Shown piece by piece: positions 43,801 through 56,112 of a DNA stretch of 64,000 nt. The DNA lies in the NCBI GenBank assembly GCA_963575745.1, contig CAUYUJ010013880.1:50001-114000 (forward strand), given 5' to 3'. Both the position numbers and the translations under genes were made by a program. The stretch is from Prorocentrum cordatum (taxonomy: Eukaryota; Sar; Dinophyceae; Prorocentrales; Prorocentraceae). The stretch's first letter is position 1. Each line of letters begins with the position of its first letter. The notes below the pieces were generated by a model, which was given only the letters and a program-made list of their open reading frames with translations, had not been told where the DNA came from and did not search any database.

Positions 43801-46800
43801 CGCCGGCCGCGCAGCCAGCTCGCGATCCCGCCACGAACCCAGGTCGGCGGGGCCGCGAGAGCCCGCCACGCGCTGAAGCCCCGCCTCGAGGGCCAGCTGC
43901 CGCCGCCGCCTGGCCGCGCGCCGCGCCGCCGAGGCCCCGAGCAACTCCGTTTTTACGACTCTCGTGGGCCGCCTCCCGAGCGGGCAGCCCCCCGTCGCCA
44001 TCTCCCAAGCGCCCGCGCCGCGCGCGCCCGAGCCAGCTTGAGCCAAAATGGCTACGGACGGTGGGGGCATTGGATAAGGAAGCATTGGATGAGGAATCCA
44101 GGGTCTGGAAGCCAGTGGAAAGCTTATCGTGGATTGGCCAATCGATATCACCGCCGCCCTCATCAGATAAGGAGCCCTCCAGGGTCTGAAGCCTCCTGGA
44201 AACGTTCCTTATCCAACGCCCCCACCGTTCTGGGAGGTGTCGTGGACGGGACGCCGCCCATCGCCAGCGCACCACGGGGGAAGGGAGAAGGGCAGCTGAG
44301 GAAGCCAGGGATGGCGAGGGAGGAGGGAGAAGACTCACCAACACAGATAAACCTGCAAAGCGCCTCCTGCCGACACGGAGGAACCAGGCCGGGAGCGGCT
44401 GGCGACACTGCAGCAGATTGCCATCAATCCAGACTCGCTCGGGCGAAACTGACCAACTGACCAATCCAGACGCGCTCGGGCGCGAGCGAGCCTGGGCGGG
44501 CTGCGGCCAGGCTCGCTGCCTGAGCGCCAGCCTCTGCCAGCTGGGCCTGCGCGCGCTGCCGTCGAACTCTTCCAGACTTGACAACTTGCAAAGCCGTGGT
44601 GAAGAGCCTGCCAGGGCGCGCCGCGCTGACCCCTCAGCCAAAAGGCTACGGGACGCAATGGGCCAGATCAGCATCATATAAACGATGGGATGCTTTGTCC
44701 CTTCGCATGCGCACTTTTTTTGTATTTCCCTCTGCGGGCGACGCGGGAAACTGCGCCCTCGGCTGCCCCGCAGCAGCGCCGCCGACCACTGCCGGCTGAC
44801 CTCGTGGAACTCTGAAAGTGTTGCGCGGCTTTGACTTGTTTTGTTCGCCCGAGCGGGGCCATCTGCTAGATTCAACGCACAGGCGCGTAGTGGGCGTGCA
44901 TCAACGCGATCGCGGCCGCTAATTCAAACCAAAATGCTTCCAAAACGCGTTGAGATCAGCCTGCCGAGATCTGCCGCGCAGCAGAGCATTCAGAGCCGCC
45001 ATGTTACCTACAAAAATCATCCCGCTCCGGGAACAACCGAAAGCCGCACGGCCGCCGCTGCTCGCTCCCAGAGCGCGACCTGTGCGCGACGAGGCAAAGC
45101 CCAAGACCGCGCCTCCGGCGGCACTCTGGCCGCAAGCCACGGGGGCCCGGGCGAGGGAGGCGACCCTTTAAGCAAGGATTCGAGGGTGGCGGCTTGGCCG
45201 CCCCGATCCGCGTGTGGACACGGAACTCCACACGCAGATTGAAAAACGTGCGCCGGGTGCGGCACGTTCGCCGAAACGTGGGCCAACATGCAGAGCCAAG
45301 ACGCAACGTGTTAACACACGGAGGTTTTGAGGACGGTGCGTAATTATTCCTTATCAAAAACGGGCGTTTCAGGGCAGTGGCAACCCTGACTCCGGATCCG
45401 CCCTACTTTGGGGAAGTTCGTAAGTAGGGCCTGGAATTTCCGCCTTACTTTTCAAGCCCCGCTGATGCCCATTTCCGCCCTACTTTTCTGTTGTTGTTTC
45501 CGCCCTACTTCTGTGGATTTTCGTTCCATTTTATGTTGGGTGCAGAAATTTCCGCCCAACTCTTCTCGGCTCCTTATAGGTGGATATCCGACGCAATTTT
45601 AAGTTGGAAAAAAAAGCCAAAGTAGGGCGGATCTGGAGTCAGGGAAGGGAAGCGCGCCCTTTTTTGCAAACCGCCTCTTGGTGCAAACTTCCACGGACCC
45701 TCCACGTGCACGCGGCACCGCTCTGGCTCCGGCCCCTACCCGGGCACCGATCCCAGCTACGGTACTGGTCCCGGCTCCAGTGTCGGCCCCAACGTCGGCC
45801 CTGGCGTCGGCTCTGGTGGCGGGCTCGGCCTCGGTCTGGCTCCGGCGCGGGACTTGGTCCCAGCTCCGGCCCCCACCCCGGCCGCGGCCTCGTTACCAGC
45901 CATTCCGAGTGGACTCAGACGGGAGCTAACCGACGTCCAAAAACAAGCGAACGCCCGTCGATTAGAGAAACTTCTGCAGCAAGAGCCGCGCGTCCTCCTG
46001 CCTTTCCACCCCCTCTTCCTCTTCTTCTTCTTCTTCCTCCTCCTCCTCCTCCTCTTCCGCCTCCTCTCAAGCCCGTCTCCTCCTCCACCTCCTCCCACCT
46101 TTCAAATCCTCCTCCCTCTTTTTTTTCTCCCGACTTTACTGATGCTTCTCATCCTACTGTCGGCGATAACGACTGATGCGCCAATTCACGGGGATGCCAA
46201 TGTCAAATGGACAGGTGCAGATCTATTTCCTCAGCCGTTTGTCTGGGTGGACGCTGTCTCAATGCCCGCGCTGGGTATCCTGCGCGCCGCAGACACCTTG
46301 AGGACGAGGAGGCAGAGGAGAAGGAAGAGGAGATAGAGGAGGAGACGGAGGTGGATTCGCTGCAGGGGGGAAGACGGGGGGAGGGGAGGAGGGGGAGAGG
46401 GAGAACCTTTGGATTCCTCAGAACCCCAATGAGAATACGCCACGGTACCCAATCCAATACCTCCCGAAACCTCCGCCGTTCTCCTCCTCCGCCCTCTCCC
46501 CCTCGCTCCCTCCCAGGCCTTGCAGCGCGTGCTTGGAGGTCGTGTAGGGAGCGGCGTCCGGACGGGGTCTGTCTACGGCGATGCTGCCGACGTTGATGAT
46601 GCGGCCGCCCTCGGCCTTCTGCATCTGCTTAAAGGCCTGTCCACAGGATCGTAACCAGGCTGGACGACGAGTACGACGAGGAACGCGACTGACGATGATG
46701 GTGACGTGACGATGGTGGTCATTGCGCAAGGGTGGACAGCTGTGCGCACGGAGCTGGGCTCGACGTGCAGTCAGCGCCGCCTCCACACCGATGCCGATGG

Positions 46801-49800
46801 CGCAGAGGCTCGTGGGTGGTCGTGGGACCTCAGGACCTTGCCCCCGCCCCCCGCCCCCAATGAGCGCCCACGGGCGCCAGCGCTCCCGGTCTCCTCGGGG
46901 ACGCATTTTTTGTTCTAATGTATTTCCTCGGAGGTGCATATTCGAGCGTGCCGAAAGACTGGGCGCTGGGCCGCAAGGGCCCGCTCTGAGACTACAGTCG
47001 GGACGTTGACCCAAGGAACCCCAAACAAGGAACGAGGCCCCTGTTTCCCCTAAGTTACAATTCGATGCTCCATCTGGAACTTAAGGAAAACCTGAGGCCA
47101 ACTGCAAAACAACTAAGGAACACTGAGCCCCTCCCACTCGCAAAAGGGTTCCTTCGTCAGCGCCCCGACTGTACCAGCCTGGGGCGGCGACGCTCCTCGA
47201 CCTGCTCGCCAAGAGTGCAGGGCCCCGTCATGGCGTCTTTCGCCGCCTTGCCTGGTTTTGTAGGTTCGCGGAGCCGCCTCGTGCGTAGCGGGGTGCCCTT
47301 CCTCCTTTTGCCCAACTGCTTACCAGCCTCGAACGTATCCCTATCCCTAAGATCGACACGCCAAAAGGCGATGACAATCTCAGGCATCCGCCCTCAAAAA
47401 ACAAGGGAATCCCTAGGATCGGCATCGTGATGAGGAGGTGCCCAGCACAGGGATAGGGATAGGCTCCAGGCTGGTAACAACTGCTCCAGGCACGGCTCCA
47501 TCAAGGCCATGCGCCGTTGGCTGGCCGTGTCGGTCGCACACACGCTGCACGACGAGGCGGCGACAGCATCCGCAATGCGCAGTCCGCGCGTCGCGTACAC
47601 TGGTCGGTCACGCACATGTTAAGGCCCAGTAAAGCGACCGGCGTGCTGACCCCCCCCCCCCCTTCGCGACAGGAGGTGCGTCGCGCATTCGTCGCCCGTG
47701 CGCCGCCCGTGCGTCGGCCGCCGAAAAGGCCAGCCGTCCTCTCGAACGTGCACGTCGCCCTCGCAAGGGGGCAATTTGCGTGACGTACACGAGGCGGGCC
47801 TCGGCGGGGGAGGCGGCACGTCGGCCCCGCCAGCTGCGGCCGCCTGCCCCCTGGCCTTCAGCAGCAGCGCTTGCAACACCGAGCGCCGCCGAAACTCTCG
47901 GCGGCCACCGCCGGCTCACCATGGCACCGATCCGAGTGCGACCTCCGCTTCGTGACCAGTGCGTGCTCGAACGATCCCGGGGCTTTGCCCCCTCCTGGCC
48001 TTGACGTGAGGCCCCTCCGCCTGCCCCCCTCTCGTCAGTTCAAGCTGTGCGCGGCCCGCGTAGCTTCGACCGGAAGAGGTGCGCTCTCGACCCGCGGATC
48101 AACGAAAAGCGTGTTCGAATGAGCGCGACTCTCCCGGGAGCTTCCGACGGGGGGCCGACTTTTGGGGGACGTCGGCTGACCACATCACCGGTGCTGGCTG
48201 CCCCAAATCCGTGTTTATGCCTCCCCCCTTGGCCTGGAGGGCCTACGCTACCGTTAAGTCGGGCCTGTCCCCCCCTACAGGGGGATTTTCGACGAAAAAT
48301 TAAGAAGTACCAAAACAATAATGAAAAACTAATCCCAAAAATAGTCTGGGGACTATTTTTTGAATATTTTTGGACCTTTTTGGGGCATTTTTTTGGGGGG
48401 TATTCTTTATTTTTCGTCGAAAGTCCCCCTGTAGGGGGACAGGGGCCCCGGGTTGGGCCCTGCCAGGCTCGGGGCGTGGCGAACTGGCGTCGCCCGGCTC
48501 TGTGGCCAGCCTGGGATTATCTTGGGCATGCCGATCGCCCGCGCGTGCACGAGCTGCTTGGAATGGGCGGTCACGGGGGGAGGAAACTACCCAGACCCCC
48601 TCGAGGTATGAAAAAATCACGACGGGAGGTTTTTCGCTATTTTTGGCCTCTGGGGGCCCTTGCCGGGCCTCGGGACCGTCAAAAAACGACTCAGGATGAA
48701 AAACCGGTCCCGGGGAATGGGTCCAGACAGCTGGGGGTCGACGTCATGAAAAATTCACGACGTCGGGGGTCTGGGTATTTGGACGCCCGAAATGGGTACG
48801 GAAGGAATGGGCACAATGCCCAGCAGCAGTTCCTGTCCATTTTGAACAGGATTCGCTGTCCACGCCGCCGCGGCATGTGTTCATTCGAGACAGAAGGCCG
48901 CCTGCCCAACAGCGGCCGCTGTTGGTTTGGGACAACATTTGTTGTTGGGCATTGTACCCATTTTTTCCGTACCCATTTCGGGCGTCCAAAACGTAGTGTT
49001 TTCCACCAGAGCCACTGGCGCTGGACGTCTGCGAATGTCTGGTCGCGACGTGGTCAAATCCCAACCGGACGGCTCAGACACCAATCGGTCAGAACTCCGG
49101 GACGGTTCTGATTTCCAACCGCCAGACAAACAAACAGGTTTTTAAGCTGATCATGCTGGTAATGAAATCCGATAAATCTTCCGTGAGGGAACTCACTCGG
49201 ATTTCACAGCAGCTGGGATCTGCAGCATTCCACTGTCGTATGATATGCGAGTTCTCAAGACTTCAGGACAACCTCGTATATGCTCAAAGTACTCCAAAAC
49301 GGCAGCGGTCACGAACATGTGCGGAACGTATGAGAAATTCTTAAACCATGTATACGAAACGTATGGGACGCGCAAGCGAAATACAGAAATCGCACATACG
49401 ACGCGAAGCTGGCACGAAGTTGGACTGTAAACAAACGTTTGCGCATCGTGCATGGAACGGATGTGGAACATTCATGAAAAGTTTACGCCACGTGTATCAA
49501 GCGAGTATGAAGCATGTATGCGACGCATGTTCACCGCAAGTGGAAAACATGTGGAACATGTTTAAACCGACAATGAAACGTACACGGCACGTATTTATGA
49601 GACGTTGGTGAAACGTATAAGCAGCGAATATGCAACGCGTAAAACACCTATCTGGCACATGCGTGAAACGTATACGGAACGTATAAGAACGTATACGTAC
49701 GAACATCTACGACACATCTACGAAACGTTAACGCAATGTATATGAGACAGTGCTCGCTGCCGCCCCCCCGCGCGGGCCCCGTCGACCGGGATCCTCGCAA

Positions 49801-52800
49801 CTCCTACCAGCCTCCAATCGAACACACTCAGATTTCACATAAGAAAGAATCCCGCGGGGGCTGGGATCGACACGTTTCCGATTGAACCCTGAGTGAAAGA
49901 AACCATTTTAGATAGGCACTGTGTTTGCTGGAAACTGGGGTCGCCGCATTTCATATGTAATACGTATGGACAGCTAACATGGGATATTACAAACTCCTGC
50001 TGGAAGCTGGTGTCGGCGCATTTGTTACTCAAGTTCGACTGGGACATACATGAAATATTCAAACAATCTGCGGGAGGCTAGGGTCGGCGCACTTGTAACT
50101 CGAAGTTCGACCGGGACATGCATAGAATGTTAAAGAATTCTGCGGGAGGCAGGTGCGAACGAATGTCCTATTGATCTTCGATTGAACACACACGTGGAAC
50201 ATGACAGAAATCGGCGGGAGGCTGAGATTTTCGCAACTCCTTGAGGCTTCCAATCGAAACACTCACATAGAAAATAAAACAAATTCCGCGGGCTGGGATC
50301 GGCACGTTTCCGATTGAACCCTAAGTGAAGAAAACAACTGGGACATGCAATGCGTTTGCTGGTGGCTGGGGTCACCGACTTTCATATGACATGCAACTTG
50401 AAAAAAACAAAAACAACATGGGATTCTTGAGAATCCCGGTGGAAGCTGGGATCGGCGCATGTCCTGCTGGATTTTCCATAGACGAGCAGGTCGAACATGT
50501 AATAATCATGAGGGAGGCTGCAATCGCCGTTTTTTGTTTATATATGAATGTTTTCGAAGCCCAAACGGGAAACCATGGAACATTAAAGAATTCTGCGGGT
50601 GGCTGGGATCGGCGCGTGCATTCTTTGTCGGTTTCCGATGGAAAGACACATTTAGCATTGAAGAATTCGGCTCAAGGCTGGGATCGGGGGCGGCCAAGAG
50701 GGGGGGGTCCAAGAGGGGGAGCCCCAAATCATGGCCGGCGTCACGTGCGCGGCCCAGGGGGGAGGGGGCCAGGGACGCATTGACATAAGAAGAGGCGCCC
50801 TGAAATCTGGAGAGATATCATGGCCCCCTCCATATATCCCTCCCCTAATCATCACCCCGCCATTGGCCGCCCCCGAGTTGATTTCCGATTGAAAACAGAT
50901 GGCGCCGGACCCCAGCGCCAAGGCAGCGGGGCGCGCCCCCTGGGGGCGCGCCCGCGGAAGCCTCGGCTACAGCCCTGGGCCGCGCGAGGCTGCGGAGAGG
51001 GAGGCGTCACGAGGAGGGTCGCGCGAGGGGACTGCGGAGGCGGTTGCAGTGGCGGCCCGACCACGAGAAGCCTTCCACAAGAAACCCAACCCAACCCTCC
51101 TCCTCCTCCTCCTCCTCCTCCTCTTCCACCCTCCTCCTCCTCCTCCTCCTCCTCCTCCTCCTCCTCTTCCACCCTCCTGCTGTTTAACCGAACCTGCAGG
51201 GTGGGCCTTTTCCCGAATCCGTGCTTCGGTCCGGATCGCCAGCGCACCTCGTCTCCGTCGTCGTCGTCGTCGTCGTGCTCGTCGGTGTCGTCGTGGTCGT
51301 GGTGCGTGCTGCTCTGCTCGGGACTTGTTTCCCTTATGCAGTGACCACCCACCCCACCTCCTCGAGTCATGGCAAAATCGTGGCGGGAGGTCTTTCGCCA
51401 TTTGCGGACTCTGGGGGCCCTTGCAGTGGGGGCCCGACCACAAGAAACCTTCCAGAAGAAACCCAAGCCTGAGACCCCATGACGTCCATTGGTTTTTGGT
51501 GTGGAGACGTCGCGCCTTCCATCGCAGAACCATCGAAACCCACGAAACCCAGGGCACCCTGGAGGCGGGCAGGGTGTTTCTTGGCATGGGTCTCCCCTGT
51601 AGGGTGTGGTGGGGAGGACTGCTGAAGAGGGAGGCCGGCGAGAGGCCAGGCATTGTGTTATGTCGGGCGTGTCCCCCTACAGGGGGATTTTCGACTAATA
51701 AAAAATACCCCAAACATATCCCCAAATGGTCAACAAAATATCCAAAACATAGTCCCCAGACTATTTTGACTATTTTTGAATACTCCTCCTGGAGAGGGAC
51801 GTACCCGACTGAAACATAGTGCAGGAAAAAGATCAAGGGCGGGGGTCAAGAGAAGGGTGAAGGAGGGGGTTTCGGTAGAAGGGTACAGAAGACGGTCCAG
51901 GAGAAATCTTGAGGAGGAAGGTCGAGGAGGAAGGCTGACGAGGAAGAGGCAGGATACTGGGCCAGGTGACGATGGCGGGGGAAGCCAGCGCAGCGGAGAG
52001 TGGGAAGGGACAGGGCCAGGAGGAGGGTCGGAGAGGAAGGTTGGGTTGAGGGGGAAGCTGAGGAACACAACTCATCGAAAAAGGTTGAGTGACGAGGGCT
52101 CAGAAATGTTGAAGAGGTCTGATAGGGGAGGAGCGTCGAACAAGAAATGTTAGGAGGAGCCAGAAGCATGGCTCAGGAAGAGGATTGATGAGGAGAGGCC
52201 ATGGAGAGGGCTGAGGTGGGACGATGTGGGCCAGGGGGGAGGCCCCCGTGCGAGCGGAAGCCCGACTGGGGTGAGCTCGCCGGAGAGCGCTTCCAATCGC
52301 ATCGCAGCCGAAGCCAAAAAAAACACCTTACACAGAAAAGGGAACGGCCCACCCTCCAGGCTCTGTTCACAACACATTCTGGAGCGGTGCTGCAGCACCC
52401 ACGGAACAAAGGCTCCCCTTCCCCATGGACAGCAACCGCGCACATCGGGTTTGCACCGTCATGCCCTGCTGGGCTCTGAAATCGGGGCTCGTCAGGGCGG
52501 AGGACGTGGAAGGGATGAGGGTGGGAGGGGTGGGGGGGTCCTCCTCCTCTGACGACTTGCAACGCGTAAGAGCACGTACAAATGCAGGAGGGTCCTCCTC
52601 CTCCTCCTCCTCCTCCTCCTCCTCCTCCTCTGCCCCCTCCTCCTAAGCAAGGGACCCTTAGGAATCCTCACGAATCCCCCAGGCATCCTCAGGAATTCCG
52701 GAATCCTCAGGCAGCCATGAGGAGTCTTCAGGAAATCCATAATGAATCTCTCAGGAATCCTTCGGGCATCCAAAAAGGAATCGGGAGAATCTCAAAGAAC

Positions 52801-55800
52801 CCAACAGGAATATGCAGAACCCCCTGGAATCATCAGGAATCCTCAGAAATCGTATAAGCCTTTCCTGGCATGAACGGGCAGCGCGGAAAAGCGATAAGTT
52901 GCGCAAGAACGTGCATCAGCATCACGATCACATGTAATGAATGCAAGTTCCCCGAACGTTCACGGCGGATACCTATGGACACACGCTCCCCGAACGTTCG
53001 CAAGCATGTTTCCGAGTATCCTCTCTCTTCTGTACAGCTCCAGTTTCCTCCTTTGAAATAACCCTACATGCTCTACTAGCCCCATATACACTAACCCTGC
53101 ATATTCTAACCCTACAGACCCAAACCCTACAGACTAACCCTACAGACCCTACTTCTACATACCCTAACCCTACAGGCCCTACTCCTCCATACCCTGCTGA
53201 CCCTACCTGCCCTAACCCTACATACTCTAACCGACGTACCCTACTCCGACATAGCCTAACCCTGCAGACCCTAACCCGACCTATCCTAAACCTACATCCT
53301 CTACTGAGCCTACATTCCCTAGCCCTACAGACAGTAACCCTAGCGACGCTGCCCCTACATACTCTAACCCTACGTACTCTACTAACCCTACAGACCCTAA
53401 CCCTGCGGACCCTAAACCTGCAGACCCTAGCCCTGAAAACTCGAACCCTACAGACAGTAATTCTACTGACCCTACTCCTACAGACTCTAACCAGACAGAC
53501 CCTAACCCTACAGACCCTACTGACCCTGGCGGCCCTGACCCTACATACTCTAAACCTACAGCCCCTAGCCATACAGACCTTCACCATACAGACCCTAACC
53601 CTACAGACCCTGCTAGCCCTACAAACCTAAACCTACATACACGAACCCTACCCTAACCCTACAGACTAGAACCCTACGGACCCTAAACCTACAGAACCTA
53701 CTAACTCTACAGACCCTGACCCTGCAGACTCCAACCCTACAGACCCTAAACCCTGAAAGCTCTAACCCTACAGATCCTAACCCTGCAGACCCTATTGACC
53801 CTACAGACCCGAGACGAGACGATCATTTTCCAAATCCGCCACGTCTCCGGTAACGGAGGAACCCCTCCACCGCTCCACAAAGATTTTCCCTCTGGGCCTG
53901 GATGCAACGTCCATCGCGCGACTCTTCGAGACGAAGCGCGCTTCCCGTCATCTTCAGGAATGCAACTGGACTCCCTCATGAACCTCTTCGGGATCCGTTT
54001 GAAATCCTCCGGAATCTTCAGCTATCCCGAAGGATCCTTCAAGAATCCCTCAAGAATCCCTGCAAGAATTCTCAAGGAATCTTTCGGGAATCCGTGAGGA
54101 ATCCGTCAGGAATCCCTCATACATCCTCAGGGATCTCCAGGAATCTGCCAGAATCCCTTAGGAATCCTTGTGGAATTTACGAGTATCCATCACGGATCCC
54201 TCATGACTCTGTCAGGAAGCCTGAGGAATCCCTCGAGAATTCCTCAGGGATCCCTCAGAAATCTCCAAATAATCTTTCTGAAATGCTTCAGGAATCCCCA
54301 GGAATCCTCCGGGACCCCTCCATGCTCCTTGAGGAATCTCTCAGGCAGCCCTCATGCAGCCCAGAAGCATCCGCTGGGAATCCCCAGGAACCCTTTAGGA
54401 ATCCGTTCGGAATCCCGAAGACATCCCGTAGGAATCCTCCAGAAGAGCTCGTTAGGAATCCTTGAGGAATCCGCAGGGATCCCTCAGCTCAGGAAACCTG
54501 AGAACCTGTGAGAAAATCATAGGACTCCTCAGGAATCCCTCAGGAAGCTTACGTGGAATCCACTGAATCCTTCACGAAGCCGAGGAGTCGCCTTCTAGGA
54601 AACGCGCACGTAGCGCAAGTGAAACGCTTCAACCGCCCGGAAGCTCAAATGAGCTCGGTTGGGATCTGAACCGTTCGGTTGGGATCTGAACCATCCCGTT
54701 GGGATCTGAACCGTTCTCGCGTCCGTGCTGGTCGAGAGTCGGTGGACGCCCTGGCGTCGGGCTTTCCAAGCGGGGATGTGCCTCTTGGGCTCCCGAGCGC
54801 CGTTTCCTCCCTTCCCCCCCTCGACCTGTCGGGAGGGCGCTGGGGTGCAACAGACTGGCCGACTTGGGACCTCGCGGGGCCCTCTTGCTGCATTTTTGGG
54901 GCTCTCTCGGGCCCCTCTCGGGGCCAGCTGGGGACCTCCTGGGACCACCTCGTAGCCTCGGTAGCGTGTTGGAGCCCGCCAAATCGATAAAGCCAATCTC
55001 GTCTCAAACTTATGAGTCAAACGTAGGCCCCATTAGCGAATTGCTGTTCCTGCCCCCCTCACCCTGCTGCTCATGTGCGTGCATCTATGCAGCCTCGCGT
55101 GCGCACAGGAAAGGCCCCAGCACGTTCACAGCCATCACCCTTGAGAAGGTCTCCGCAGACAGCTCGGTGGTAGGGCCACCTCCCTGGCCGCATTCCAGAC
55201 AGACCCAATGTTCACAGCAAGCGCGGACATATTAAACAGACAAGGGAATCAAATATAGCATGGAAGAAAAAAGTGCACACCCAGGAGTGACAACAACACA
55301 TGCATATGCGGGAGTAGGAGGAGGGGAAGGAGGATAAGAAGGTGCCCAACCCTGGCAATGTGCGCGATCCATGAGTGCGCTTTCGCTCGGCCACCCAACT
55401 GGGGATGGGGAGAGCGGGGAATACACACGGAATAGGATTCAGACAACAACTGCGGAGGGGGAGCATGCGGGAGAGGCGTAAGAGGAGGTGAGGAGGCCAA
55501 CGACGAAGGATGGGGTGGATGAGGAGGCAGAGCGGGGTGCATTCGTATGAGGATGAGGGATATCAACATGAGGGGGCGACATAAGGGGGATACTGATGCC
55601 GATGACGATGACGACGACGATGATGGTGAGGGTGATGATGACGATGATGGTGATGGTGATGATGCTGGTGATGCTGATGCTGATGCTGATCATGATGATT
55701 CTGATGCTGGTTATGATGATGAAAGATGGCGGTGATGACGATGATGAGGATGCTGATGTCGATGATACTGACGATGATGACGCTGATGCTGATCATGGTG

Positions 55801-55915
55801 GTGGTGATGCTGATGATGATGCTGATGACGATGATGATGCTGATGATGCTGGTGTGGTGATCACGATGATGACGATGACGATGAGGACGATGAGGACGAC
55901 GACGACGACGACGAC

Positions 55916-55946
<31 letters not shown>

Positions 55947-55991
55947 GTGATGACGATGACGATGATACCGACGACGATGATGATGATGATT

Positions 55992-56066
<75 letters not shown>

Positions 56067-56073
56067 CTGAATG

Positions 56074-56112
<39 letters not shown>

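Noticed and set aside
46830-47640. Minus-strand gene spliced around the 46995 and 47320 elements
   Set aside because: Removing the elements keeps a frame open, but there is no motif and the implied junctions are not GT-AG, GC-AG or GA-AG. Kept only as an observation on the 47320 element.
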